Source: a virus
Length of the DNA: 64,000 nucleotides
Virus record (IMG/VR): IMGVR_UViG_3300032053_000025
Location: 1 to 64,000 of that record
Strand: one strand, 5' to 3'
Shown: in pieces, positions 1 through 8,092 of the stretch
Position numbering within the stretch: the stretch's first letter is position 1
Layout: every line of letters begins with the position of its first letter
The notes under the pieces: generated by a model
What the model was told of the DNA's origin: nothing
Database searches by the model: none
Seen by the model: the letters and a program-made list of their open reading frames with translations, nothing else
Position numbers and translations under genes: made by a program

Positions 1-302
1 GGAAGAAATCCTTTAGTGGAACCTATAATACTAAGCCTATGGTATTTGGAAGTGTACTCAATCTAATTTCAAATTTTGTTGAGGCTAAGGTAATTAAGAC
101 TGTAAAAGAAGCTAAAGAAGCCATAACTGAGCTTATGGCTCAGGGAGTTGAATTGACTAAGGCAGATTCATTTAAAAAGGCAGAAGAGAAGGATGAGTTT
201 GCTGATATTGGTGCTAAGACAGAAAAACCGGCTAAGGTTGCGGATGAGTTTGAGGAAGAGGTTGAATTGGATAAAGCAGAAACTCCTGAAGAGGAGGACT
301 GA
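1..302 (+). CDS. C-terminal end of an unidentified acidic-tailed protein (partial)
   Basis: The reading frame is open from the window edge (first whole codon at 3) to the stop at 300-302, so this is the tail of a longer gene; the ATG at 39 is probably internal. About 99 residues are visible: a short hydrophobic/helical part, then a Lys/Glu-rich helix, then a strongly acidic end with EEEVELDK and a final PEEED. Acidic C-termini are typical of phage single-stranded DNA-binding proteins (gp32/gp2.5 type), which use them to bind replication partners. The replication genes that follow make that role possible, but no DNA-binding fold is visible here, so it is only a suggestion. Confidence 0.6.
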   Translation, partial: KKSFSGTYNTKPMVFGSVLNLISNFVEAKVIKTVKEAKEAITELMAQGVELTKADSFKKAEEKDEFADIGAKTEKPAKVADEFEEEVELDKAETPEEED

Positions 303-334
303 TTTTATTTAATGAATTAAAGACCTAAAAGGCA

Positions 335-368
335 GGGGCCGGGCATAATATATACTTATCCCGGTCCC
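335..368 (+). terminator. GC-rich hairpin after the first gene
   Basis: A 9-base stem, GGGGCCGGG (335-343) against CCCGGTCCC (360-368), pairs fully with one G.U; the loop is 16 AT-rich bases. It starts about 32 bases after the stop of the first gene. No T-run follows, so it may be a weak or factor-dependent terminator, an RNA processing site, or a stem linked to the tRNA-like element just downstream. Confidence 0.4.
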
Positions 369-384
369 AGTAAGTCTAAATTTG

Positions 385-454
385 TGGGGAGTAGCTTAAA
401 CTAAAGCAGAAAGTCGCACTTTCGATATGGCTTGAGGACCCATCTCCCCTACCA
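385..454 (+). tRNA. tRNA-like element, possibly degenerate
   Basis: The 70-base segment has several tRNA landmarks. An acceptor stem of six pairs runs 386-391 with 444-449. TA follows at 392-393. A D-arm pairs GCTT (394-397) with AAGC (404-407). An anticodon-like stem pairs GAAAG (409-413) with CTTTC (419-423). A T-arm-like stem pairs ATGG with CCAT. An encoded ACCA ends at 454. It departs from a normal tRNA: with the full stem the anticodon loop is only five bases, the variable loop is three bases, and the T loop reads TTGAGGA instead of TTCRANN. With a 4-pair anticodon stem the loop is GTCGCAC and the anticodon would be CGC (Ala), but the G3:U70 alanine identity pair is absent. It may be a relic, an unusual phage tRNA or a tRNA mimic. 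Confidence 0.35.
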
Positions 455-469
455 AAATTAAATAAGAAT

Positions 470-1030
470 ATGGGTAAAACTAAAAAGTGTGCGTGTGGAA
501 AGTTAATTTGGGAAGAATCCGAACGATGCAAATCTTGCGCAGGTATAGAAAATTATAGATTACATCCGTGGGAGATGATTGGTCAGAAAGGGGAAGAAAA
601 TCCACAATATATCGATGGGAGATCTTTAATTAAAAGGAATTGCTCGGTGTGTGGTGTCCCAGTTTCTCGTAGTAGTTTGTCGGGGTTATGCAAAAGCTGT
701 GCACATAGTGGTGATCATAATAATAATTGGAAAGGGGGTATTACAACCCACGCTTCAGGATACTTATATTTACATTCTCCCAAGCATCCTTACGCGGGTA
801 CTCATAACAGGGTTTTTATACACCGGCTTATTGTTGAAGAATATATTGGGAGGTATTTAAAGCCAACAGAACCCGTGCATCATCTTAATAAAATAAAAAA
901 CGATAATAGGCCAGAAAATTTAATGGCATTTATAAGTAATGGTGCGCATAGAAGATTCGAAAGTGGCCAAGAATGTAGGTTGGCAGAGATTATTTTTGAT
1001 GGAAGAAAATTAAAGAAAGGATTAAAATGA
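470..1030 (+). CDS. HNH endonuclease, probable homing enzyme
   Basis: The 186-residue protein starts with two small Cys pairs (C7/C9 and C20/C23), has another pair set (C58/C61, C74/C77), a WKGG motif at 87-90, and a C-terminal HNH domain. In that domain the HH pair at 137-138 and the following N-rich segment ending in PENL (148-151) match the HNH_3 type of phage endonuclease. Such enzymes nick or cut DNA to spread their own gene. The start codon has only a weak ribosome site. The stop overlaps the next start (ATGA at 1027), so the gene is built into the operon. A tRNA-like element and a GC-rich hairpin lie directly upstream, a common setting for free-standing homing genes. Confidence 0.8.
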   Translation: MGKTKKCACGKLIWEESERCKSCAGIENYRLHPWEMIGQKGEENPQYIDGRSLIKRNCSVCGVPVSRSSLSGLCKSCAHSGDHNNNWKGGITTHASGYLYLHSPKHPYAGTHNRVFIHRLIVEEYIGRYLKPTEPVHHLNKIKNDNRPENLMAFISNGAHRRFESGQECRLAEIIFDGRKLKKGLK

Positions 1031-1725
1031 TAAATTTGAGCCCCAGCAAGTTGAATATTTTAAAAGATTGTGAATGTTGTTTTTATAATATGATGAATAA
1101 CAATGTTCCTCGCCCCCGAGGAATTTTTCCTAGTTTACCGTCGGGGATCGATTCCTTAATAAAAGATCATGTTGATTCTTATCGAGGCAAACTGCCCCCC
1201 GAATTGGTGGGGAAACTTCCTGGAGCACTATACCCCGATTTTGTCAAGTTAAGTAAATGGCGAAATTGGCGAAGTGGTTTAGTAGTTAAAACGGACGAAT
1301 ATAAATTAATAGGGGCAATCGATGATTTGCTTATTGATGGGGATATTCATATTATAATTGATTTTAAAAGTAAGGGATCAGAACCTGCGACCTCGGGAGC
1401 GGAATATTATCAAACTCAATTGGATTGTTACAATTTTATGTTTAGAAAGAATGGGATGAAAACGGCAGACAAGTCATATTTAATCTATCTTTATCCGAAA
1501 ACTTCTCAACCTATGGATATTGATAAAAAAGAGGACCTTGATATAACCTTTGGAGTATCAATTAAAGAGATTGCTACTTCGGCAGATAATGCAGAGAAAT
1601 TTATTAATTATGCTGTTAAAATACTTAAAGGTAAACGACCAGAGCCTTCGGCAAAATGCGAGTATTGTAACTTTTCAAATGGGATACTGCAACTAACCAA
1701 AGGTATATTACCCAAATTAGACTAA
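1027..1725 (+). CDS. PD-(D/E)XK nuclease, RecB/Cas4-like
   Basis: The 232-residue protein opens with LSPSKLNILKDC, the usual N-terminal helix of RecB-like nucleases. GAIDD (96-100) and IIDFKSK (110-116; D112 and K114) supply the metal-binding D...DxK core. YQTQLDCY (128-135) is the QxxxY motif of the RecB/Cas4/AddB group. A CEYC pair near residue 211 may hold an iron-sulphur cluster or zinc together with earlier cysteines. These enzymes degrade DNA ends and support recombination. The gene is coupled to the HNH gene before it and followed by the replicative helicase, which fits a role in phage DNA replication or recombination. The exact substrate cannot be read from the sequence. Confidence 0.85.
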   Translation: MINLSPSKLNILKDCECCFYNMMNNNVPRPRGIFPSLPSGIDSLIKDHVDSYRGKLPPELVGKLPGALYPDFVKLSKWRNWRSGLVVKTDEYKLIGAIDDLLIDGDIHIIIDFKSKGSEPATSGAEYYQTQLDCYNFMFRKNGMKTADKSYLIYLYPKTSQPMDIDKKEDLDITFGVSIKEIATSADNAEKFINYAVKILKGKRPEPSAKCEYCNFSNGILQLTKGILPKLD

Positions 1726-1752
1726 TAGGTTTTAATATAAAGGAGTCATCTA

Positions 1753-4700
1753 ATGGATTGGTATAAGCAAGCAATTTTATCTAAGTTTACCCAGTATTTC
1801 AAAATTAAGAAATACCGTTACGAACGGGACGCAATTTTGTGCCCACATTGTAAAAATCCCTCCCTCACCGCACACAGAATTGGGACTACATATTTTTTAG
1901 AATGTTTGGATCCTTCATGTATAAGTAAGGGAAAGAAATTTACATTAAAAACAATCGTTCGTACACATGAACCTGATAAGAAGGATTGGGAAGGGGATAA
2001 AATAATTCAATATCTCAAAGAATTATTGGGCATTAAAGCCCTAACTCCTATAGACAAAATCAATATCAATGAATTATTCGATAGATTTGTCAAGGAAGGC
2101 TTCTCTTTAACTCCAGTGGCCCCAAATGGGTCAGGAGTAAACGAGAAACATTGTATTGAAACTTCTTGGACTTCTTTATCCCATAAAGATAAATTAGAAT
2201 GGCAATCTTGGTTAGATGTAGGCTTAAATATTGCTATTCGTACAGGTGAAATTTCTAATTTAACTACTGTTGATATAGATCATAAAGATATTTCAGATGA
2301 GATTAAGCAATTAACTGGAGATACTTGGTGTTTAGAATCTGGTAGAGGCTTCCATTTTTATTATCATTATGATGCAGACTTGCCAAAAACGAGGATTAAT
2401 AAATTAGATATTGATATTGAAAATACTGGTGGGGCCTGTATGGTGCCCCCAAGTATTACATCCAATAAAGGTCGTAAATATATTAACGACCTCCCCATAA
2501 TAGATATTCCTCCCAAATTTAAGGAATTTTTATTGGCTAATATTGGTCGAGTAGACAAACCGAAATCAGGCGAACTTGATTTTATTATTGACGACGAATC
2601 TTATTCTTGCCCATTATTAAAAGAAGGTGAAGGCAGAAATGTATTTTTATTTCATTATGGAAGCATATTAAGCAAGAAATTTTCATCCCAACAAGTTGAA
2701 GATGCTTTAAGTGTATTTAATAAGATAGCTTGTACTCCACCATTACAATATAGAGAAATTAAAACTCTAATTGGAAGTATAAATAAGTATCGAAAATTTG
2801 ACGAAAAGGGATTAGCAGATGAAATTTTGGCATATATTACAGATGTTAAGGAAGCTACATATAAGAATGTCGAAAGAGTAATATTTGGTGATGCAAGATT
2901 AAATGCCGAGGATAAGAAAAGGATAGATAAAATTATTGCTCATTTAAAAAGACAAGATTTAATACAGGAAAGAGGAAGATTATTAATTCCTATGCAGAGA
3001 ATGAAGTTGACTACGAATTTGATTAATGTTAGTCAGCCTCTCCCATTTAAATTGCCTTATTTTAATGAGTTGGGTAAGTTCTGTATGGGGGATATAATTT
3101 TAATCGGAGCGGGAAATAAAGTCGGAAAATGTATTGCTAAAGGACTGGTATTGACTAATCAAGGACTGCGAGATATTTCCGATATTGGTAAAGATAAACC
3201 AGAGGGATGGTCTTCCGTTAATAGACATGTACGAGTTTTTATCGGCAACAAACGTAAAAAAGGATATAGGCACCCCCAAGGTTTTTATAAAGAAAAAGTC
3301 AATACTACTATAAAAATAGTCACCGATCATGGTTATGAGTTAGAAGGTACCCCCGAACACCCTATTTTGGTTCAAACAATAGGTGCCAATCAAAATTTTA
3401 AAGATTTTAAAACATTGAACGCTATTGAGATAGGAGACAAAGCAGTAATAGTTACTCCCAATTTAGAAACCAAAGTTTTAGTTAGAAAATTTAAGGATTT
3501 TAAATACCGAGAATCTAAATATGCTCATGGGCTTTGTAACTTAACCTTATCTTCTAAAATAGACGAAGATATGGCTAAATTATTTGGATATATAACTGGA
3601 GATGGCTCTCTACAAAAAAATGTTTGTAAAATTTATCAAAATAGTAAAGATTTAGGTAATATTGAAGAACTTAAAACCATATGTAGCAAGTTTAATTTAC
3701 CCTATAAATCAAATTTGTCTAAGAATGGAAAGATGACTACTATCAATATTTTTTCCGTAGTTTTTACATCGTATGTTAGGAAATATTTGTTTGAAAATAA
3801 TTTTAATAGAGATTATAATTTGAAGTCGGTAGACAGATTTATTCCCTCTATCATTTTGCAAAATACTAAATCAATTCAGCGAGCGTTTATTGAAGGGCTG
3901 TATAACTGTGAAAGTTGGGTGACCAAGAATAATGTAATCACCATAGATTTATCTAACGAAAAATTGATCAAACAATTACACGTTTTATTATTAAATTTTG
4001 GAATTGTGAGTGCTTTGAGAATGCGATGTGGATATAAAAACCGGCCTACAGGAAGATTGACATTATCCCCTGAATTTTGCCATAAGTTTTTAAAAACCTT
4101 TAGTTTGGCGAAATACAAAGATGTTCAATTTAAAGGATTCAAAAATAGATCTTTTTCTTTACAACGGTGCGGAGTGAATGGGTCTACTTTAGAACCGGCT
4201 TATTATTTAGATAAAATTGTCAGTAAAGAAGTTATTAATGAAGAAAAATATGTTTATGATTTTAACCTTGAAAGTAAAAAATATCGCATTAATAATCAAT
4301 TTTGGAGTAATGGTTTTGTAAGCCACAATTCGCATATTGCTATGAATATTATACAACAATTAGTAGAACAAAAAGTAGATATGCCTAAAGTACTAATATC
4401 TTTAGAACCGGGAAGTAGACATACTGATATTGCTCTACAATTAGGTTTGGTAGAAGGAGATTATGAATATAATGCCGAACATTATGATCCTACTGAGGTA
4501 GAATTGTGTAATAATGCAATTACAATAATTGATTGGTTAAATCCAAAAACGTTTGAAACTACTCATACTATTTTTGAACATTTTGTTAGACAAATTACTA
4601 AACACAAAGGTCTATTAATTATTTTTGCCCAATTAAAGGATCCTATAAGAGGCACTGAAGGTAACTGGTTCGCCCCAAACATGATCAAACAAATGCCCGC

Positions 4701-4932
4701 TTTAGCGGCACGATATTTTTACGATGATGATGAAGGTGAAAGTGGATATTTTCTCATTGATGTTATTAGACAACGATACTGGCACACAAAAAGAATAAGT
4801 AAAATTCCATGCAAGTTTATGAGAGAAACGGGAAAATTAGTGCCAGTAAGTGAGAATTTAATTGCTGAACAGAAAGAGAATAAAGAAGTAAAAATTGAGG
4901 ATGGTAAAGAAGAAACCGAGGAGCAAAAATAA
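1753..4932 (+). CDS. Primase-helicase (prim-pol plus RecA-fold helicase) interrupted by an intein
   Basis: The translated product is 1059 residues; without the intein (residues 460-859) it is about 659. The N-terminus has a C4 zinc knuckle (C30, C33, C51, C56). A prim-pol-like domain follows, with VDID at 173-176, SGRGFHFYYH at 196-205 and DIENTGG-type residues near 221-227, as in the bifunctional primase/polymerase family. A RecA-like ATPase begins with Walker A GAGNKVGK at 452-459. The intein is placed directly after the Walker lysine; the ATPase resumes with SHIAM and a Walker B-like GLLIIFAQ. The protein probably primes and unwinds DNA at the phage fork. An AGGAGTC ribosome site precedes the start. 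ATP binding needs protein splicing, because the P-loop is rebuilt only after intein removal. Confidence 0.88.
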   Translation: MDWYKQAILSKFTQYFKIKKYRYERDAILCPHCKNPSLTAHRIGTTYFLECLDPSCISKGKKFTLKTIVRTHEPDKKDWEGDKIIQYLKELLGIKALTPIDKININELFDRFVKEGFSLTPVAPNGSGVNEKHCIETSWTSLSHKDKLEWQSWLDVGLNIAIRTGEISNLTTVDIDHKDISDEIKQLTGDTWCLESGRGFHFYYHYDADLPKTRINKLDIDIENTGGACMVPPSITSNKGRKYINDLPIIDIPPKFKEFLLANIGRVDKPKSGELDFIIDDESYSCPLLKEGEGRNVFLFHYGSILSKKFSSQQVEDALSVFNKIACTPPLQYREIKTLIGSINKYRKFDEKGLADEILAYITDVKEATYKNVERVIFGDARLNAEDKKRIDKIIAHLKRQDLIQERGRLLIPMQRMKLTTNLINVSQPLPFKLPYFNELGKFCMGDIILIGAGNKVGKCIAKGLVLTNQGLRDISDIGKDKPEGWSSVNRHVRVFIGNKRKKGYRHPQGFYKEKVNTTIKIVTDHGYELEGTPEHPILVQTIGANQNFKDFKTLNAIEIGDKAVIVTPNLETKVLVRKFKDFKYRESKYAHGLCNLTLSSKIDEDMAKLFGYITGDGSLQKNVCKIYQNSKDLGNIEELKTICSKFNLPYKSNLSKNGKMTTINIFSVVFTSYVRKYLFENNFNRDYNLKSVDRFIPSIILQNTKSIQRAFIEGLYNCESWVTKNNVITIDLSNEKLIKQLHVLLLNFGIVSALRMRCGYKNRPTGRLTLSPEFCHKFLKTFSLAKYKDVQFKGFKNRSFSLQRCGVNGSTLEPAYYLDKIVSKEVINEEKYVYDFNLESKKYRINNQFWSNGFVSHNSHIAMNIIQQLVEQKVDMPKVLISLEPGSRHTDIALQLGLVEGDYEYNAEHYDPTEVELCNNAITIIDWLNPKTFETTHTIFEHFVRQITKHKGLLIIFAQLKDPIRGTEGNWFAPNMIKQMPALAARYFYDDDEGESGYFLIDVIRQRYWHTKRISKIPCKFMRETGKLVPVSENLIAEQKENKEVKIEDGKEETEEQK
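3130..4329 (+). mobile_element. Intein with LAGLIDADG homing endonuclease in the helicase P-loop
   Basis: This 400-residue intein is in frame inside the primase-helicase. It begins with Cys (CIAKG, block A), has a block B GTPEHPILV segment, two LAGLIDADG dodecapeptides (LFGYITGDG at residues 610-618 and FIEGLYNCES at 712-721 of the full protein) and ends with the canonical HN followed by Ser as the first C-extein residue. All splice-site residues are intact, so it should splice. The site is the Walker A motif between GK and S, a known hotspot for inteins in replicative and RecA-fold ATPases. The reading frame is uninterrupted. Confidence 0.95.
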
Positions 4933-5570
4933 TGGATACTTGGAAGATTGCTGATATAGAGAAAATATTGAGTTCTCAAATAAGTAAAAATACGATTTCT
5001 ACGGGATGGGATGTAGCGACTCATCACACTGGAGTTTGCCGATTAGAAACAGATAACGATACTATTTATCTTAAAGAATTATTTAAAATTGATGATGTAT
5101 CTAAAGACGATATTAAAAATCGTATGGACTATTTTTTAGATAAGGTCAAGGCTCTACGCACCGAATGGCTTAAAAAGAAGTCTACTAAAAGAAATATTGT
5201 TGTAATAGAGGATACTTGGTTAGGCCCCGACTTCGATGGGGTGAAAAAGTTAATTCGATTTGGTGCTTTACTTTATGTTCGATTTAGAAAATATAGTGAT
5301 TATCTATTTTTTATAATGCCCGTGTCTGCAAGATCTCGAATTAAGTTTAACAAGAAAGATCAAATGGCAAATACTAAAATTAAAGTTGCTTGCTATACTA
5401 GAGATACTAAAGATGCACAAGGAAAGTTAAAGCATAAAAAAGGTGAAGCCAAACCTATTGATATTAAATTGTTGGTTGAGGAATATGTTAATAATATTTT
5501 TAAATTGGCTTTAGACGATTCGGATAAATGCGATGCGTTTGTATTGGCTATATGTGGATTAATAAAATGA
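4932..5570 (+). CDS. RuvC-like Holliday junction resolvase
   Basis: The 212-residue protein has the RNase H/RuvC catalytic layout: GWDVATHHTG near the start (D27), VIEDTWLG in the middle (E93) and DDSDKCDAFVLA at the end (D198 and D201). These acids bind the two metals used to cut four-way junctions. Phage members resolve branched DNA before packaging. The start overlaps the helicase stop (TAATG), and the next gene overlaps its stop (ATGA), so all three are translationally coupled. Length is close to bacterial RuvC (about 170-190), with a long charged insertion around residues 140-180. Confidence 0.8.
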   Translation: MDTWKIADIEKILSSQISKNTISTGWDVATHHTGVCRLETDNDTIYLKELFKIDDVSKDDIKNRMDYFLDKVKALRTEWLKKKSTKRNIVVIEDTWLGPDFDGVKKLIRFGALLYVRFRKYSDYLFFIMPVSARSRIKFNKKDQMANTKIKVACYTRDTKDAQGKLKHKKGEAKPIDIKLLVEEYVNNIFKLALDDSDKCDAFVLAICGLIK

Positions 5571-5899
5571 CAACCGAAAAGAAAGACAAAGGCACCCAAT
5601 TAGAATGGATATTTGCCAATTATTTAAAGCTAATTGAGCCTAACGCTCATCCTACTCCAGGCTCCAAGCATGGGGATGTTACTTCTACGATATTTTTCCC
5701 TGAAATGAAGAATTGGAATAAAAAGAATGTAATAGTAGCAAAGAATTTATGGGATAAATTGCTTACACAGTTGCCGATAGATAGCCAAAGGGTTCCAATT
5801 TTGGTTCAGGCAAATAATCAAGGGGATATATTTGTATCAATAAGGATTGATGATTTCTTTAGAAAGTTTGTGTATCCTATTTATCAAAAAGAGGAGTAA
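5567..5899 (+). CDS. Small PD-(D/E)XK endonuclease, Hjc-like
   Basis: The 110-residue protein starts at the ATGA overlapping the previous stop; the longer frame from 5528 only reads through the upstream gene. The segment TPGSKHGDV followed by FFPEMKNW gives the GD...ExK signature of the PD-(D/E)XK fold, as in archaeal Hjc resolvases and T7 endonuclease I. It sits between a RuvC-like resolvase and a RecA-like recombinase, so a second branched-DNA nuclease is the best guess. It could also be a VRR-NUC-type repair nuclease. A GAGG ribosome site for the next gene lies at its end. Confidence 0.7.
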   Translation: MTTEKKDKGTQLEWIFANYLKLIEPNAHPTPGSKHGDVTSTIFFPEMKNWNKKNVIVAKNLWDKLLTQLPIDSQRVPILVQANNQGDIFVSIRIDDFFRKFVYPIYQKEE

Positions 5900-5902
5900 A
5901 TA

Positions 5903-6994
5903 ATGGCAAAAGAATTAACATTAGCACAACAACAAGCAGATCGTAAAGAGAGGGCCAAAAATTTGGCCACCAGCATGAGTAAAGATGGATTAAAAATCAC
6001 CTATGCGGCCAATTTGAAAGATAAGGGAAGGCAATTATTTGGTTATGAACCTTTAGATAAATTAACAAATGGCGGTATAAAGCGCGGAGTATTTTCGACA
6101 ATTTGGGGAGATAAATGTTGCGGGAAAACGACTTTTGCCTATCGAATGATTGCTCAAGCCCAAAGGGAAGGAAAAATCTGTGCTTATGTAGATATGGAGA
6201 GAGGATATGACGAATATTGGGCATTAAAACAGGGAGTTAATATCCAAGATTTATTGCATGTATCTTGCGATACCGCTGAACAGGCTATGGATGCAATTAT
6301 AAATTATTGTAGCCAAAAACTGGTTGACTTAATTGTACTGGACAGTATTCATGGATTGGCTCCACACAATGTTATGTATGAAAAAAAGACTAAAACTTTG
6401 AAGTCTTCTAGTAACGATCATCAAGCCCCTTTAGCTAGGAAATTATCCCAATGGTTTCCTATGGTCGTGCCCCATATATCTAATGCCGATTGTGCAGGCT
6501 TGTTAATTGGACAAACAAGAACCGCTTTAGGCGGATATGTTGCAATTGAAACTTTGACCGGGGGTAGGGCACTTAAACATAACAGTCGATTAATCATCCA
6601 TGTGTGGGCAGGTAAAGGAGAAGATGCCCCTACAAAAAAGGAAGTAACTATAGTTCCTAAATTAAATGAGGAGGGGGATCCCATATTAGATAAGAAGGGC
6701 AATTCCATGATGGCTAAGCGTACAACCGAGATAAAGATTGGCACTTCTATAGCAATAAAAATTGATAAGAGTCAAACTCCTGGATGTGTTCAAGACACTA
6801 TGATTAGAGTTCCTTTGTATTCTGAAACCGGATTAGATAAACCTATAGAAGAAACTAAGATAGAACCCATAATCCCTAATGTAAACGAAGTATTAAAGGA
6901 GTCTATTGAAATTGACAAACAACTTGAGGAAGTCTTAGGACTTCCGACCGAACCTAAAAAGAAACGTGGCAGGCCTGCCACGAAGGGTAAATAA
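5903..6994 (+). CDS. RecA/UvsX-like recombinase
   Basis: The 363-residue protein has Walker A GDKCCGKTT (69-77), Walker B LIVLD (143-147) and the general RecA core order, including the LIGQTR segment that follows loop L1 in RecA proteins. It should form filaments on single-stranded DNA and drive strand exchange in replication-coupled recombination. The C-terminus ends in a very basic KKKRGRPATKGK, an AT-hook-like sequence, preceded by acidic residues; this tail could bind duplex AT-rich DNA. It is coupled by close spacing (3 bases) to the Hjc-like nuclease. Confidence 0.88.
   Translation: MAKELTLAQQQADRKERAKNLATSMSKDGLKITYAANLKDKGRQLFGYEPLDKLTNGGIKRGVFSTIWGDKCCGKTTFAYRMIAQAQREGKICAYVDMERGYDEYWALKQGVNIQDLLHVSCDTAEQAMDAIINYCSQKLVDLIVLDSIHGLAPHNVMYEKKTKTLKSSSNDHQAPLARKLSQWFPMVVPHISNADCAGLLIGQTRTALGGYVAIETLTGGRALKHNSRLIIHVWAGKGEDAPTKKEVTIVPKLNEEGDPILDKKGNSMMAKRTTEIKIGTSIAIKIDKSQTPGCVQDTMIRVPLYSETGLDKPIEETKIEPIIPNVNEVLKESIEIDKQLEEVLGLPTEPKKKRGRPATKGK
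6965..6982. repeat. Perfect 18-base palindrome at the 3' end of the RecA-like gene
   Basis: CGTGGCAGGCCTGCCACG reads the same on both strands. It lies in the codons for the RGRPAT part of the AT-hook-like tail, 10 bases before the stop codon ends. No T-run follows, so it is not a standard terminator. It could slow translation or mark RNA processing, or it may be a by-product of the coding sequence. Confidence 0.6.
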
Positions 6995-7007
6995 TATGGA
7001 GGATTAA

Positions 7008-7097
7008 ATGTTGGTAAAAAAGACCTGGCGAACAGTTGAAGTAGGATGGATAAAAGTGAATTTAAATATTGGGAAGGTTGGTTTTTATTTGGATTAA
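7008..7097 (+). CDS. Putative 29-residue peptide
   Basis: A 30-codon frame (MLVKKTWRTVEVGWIKVN...) sits in the gap after the RecA-like gene with a good GGAGG ribosome site at 6998-7002. It fills most of the gap before the next gene. The product is short, basic and aromatic, with no recognisable domain. Real small genes with the same spacing occur elsewhere in this operon, but the length alone makes it uncertain. Confidence 0.4.
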   Translation: MLVKKTWRTVEVGWIKVNLNIGKVGFYLD

Positions 7098-7134
7098 TCC
7101 CAATTTATATACGTCAAATTTAAGGAGAATTCAT

Positions 7135-7608
7135 ATGGAACCTATAAAACCTAAAATCGAGGCTAAATCGGCAGTTGAAGTTCGAGAAAAATTAAAGACA
7201 GAAGGGGGTTTGCAAGATTTGTATAATTATTGTGAAACCATCTTTGGAATTTTGGATAAAATTCATTTTGCTATTAAATCTAGACAAGTAATTGATGGCA
7301 ATCATGTTGATGAAAAATTGGATAAATTATTAGGATATAGGGGATTTATTGCACCTATTTTTGAGGCATTTGAAGCCGATATGGATGCCAACGCCAATGC
7401 GTTTTATATTAATCGTAAACATGAAATAGAACAAGCCGGAGATAAATTTGTATCTGCTTCAACTGAAAAAGCGGCCTCTTTAAGTGTATCCAAGCAAAGA
7501 GAATTAAGAAATTTGCTTCGAGGATATTTGAATCAAATCGATATTGATATTATGGTGTTACAATCTAAGTTAAAATATTATTCGGAGCGAGCAAAATTAG
7601 AAAGATAA
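7135..7608 (+). CDS. Unknown helical protein
   Basis: The start at 7135 is chosen because AAGGAGA stands at 7122-7128; an earlier in-frame ATG at 7069 lacks such a site. The 157-residue product is mostly charged alpha helix (EVREKLKTEGG near the start, RELRNLLRGYLNQIDIDI near the end). No signal peptide, membrane segment or known motif is seen. Its place between the recombinase and the DNA methyltransferase/polymerase suggests a DNA replication accessory role, but this is only context. Confidence 0.75.
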   Translation: MEPIKPKIEAKSAVEVREKLKTEGGLQDLYNYCETIFGILDKIHFAIKSRQVIDGNHVDEKLDKLLGYRGFIAPIFEAFEADMDANANAFYINRKHEIEQAGDKFVSASTEKAASLSVSKQRELRNLLRGYLNQIDIDIMVLQSKLKYYSERAKLER

Positions 7609-7619
7609 AGGAGAATAAT

Positions 7620-7856
7620 ATGAAAAAATTAACACTCAAGCAAGAAATAATCGATATTTATAATGATTGGACCGCCACAAATATAAGTGAGGTATTACTT
7701 AATCGAATAATGAAAGCAATAAACAAACGAGCAAATAAAATTGATGTAGGAGAACGAATAAAACTATTAATGTGGGAATGTAAAGGAACCAACACTTTTA
7801 CTTATGGTAAAATTGCCGAAACTATTGAGCAGATGATCATCAAGGAGATGAAATGA
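7620..7856 (+). CDS. Unknown small protein
   Basis: The 78-residue product is basic and helical, with an N-terminal KKLTLKQE and a C-terminal EQMIIKEMK. A good AAGGAG site stands 11 bases after the previous stop, and the stop overlaps the next start (ATGA). I do not recognise a family. Confidence 0.7.
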   Translation: MKKLTLKQEIIDIYNDWTATNISEVLLNRIMKAINKRANKIDVGERIKLLMWECKGTNTFTYGKIAETIEQMIIKEMK

Positions 7857-8092
7857 AGAGATATATAGTTAAACCCAATAAAAAACAATTAGATATAATT
7901 AAACTTCATTGGGCCATGTTTAAAGCCGAGGAAACTTTATTTTGGGCTAAAATGGGCGAATTAGAGAAGAAAATGAGCAAGGAAACTGGGATAAAAGAAC
8001 TCGAATTTTTCAACTCAGATGGCGATTGGTGTGGGGTTGGGAATTCAGACCGAACAATGAAGCTTCTGCAACGCAATATATTGGAGAAATAA
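7853..8092 (+). CDS. Unknown small protein
   Basis: The 79-residue product has an aromatic helix (LHWAMFKAEETLFWAKM) and a charged C-terminal half. It overlaps the genes on both sides (ATGA at 7853, TAATG at 8090-8094), so it is firmly inside the operon. The spacing argues for translational coupling with the methyltransferase that follows. Function is unknown. Confidence 0.7.
   Translation: MKRYIVKPNKKQLDIIKLHWAMFKAEETLFWAKMGELEKKMSKETGIKELEFFNSDGDWCGVGNSDRTMKLLQRNILEK

Noticed and set aside
335-454. Group I intron around the first HNH gene
   Set aside because: No split host gene or intron core was recognised; the HNH gene lies between complete operon genes.
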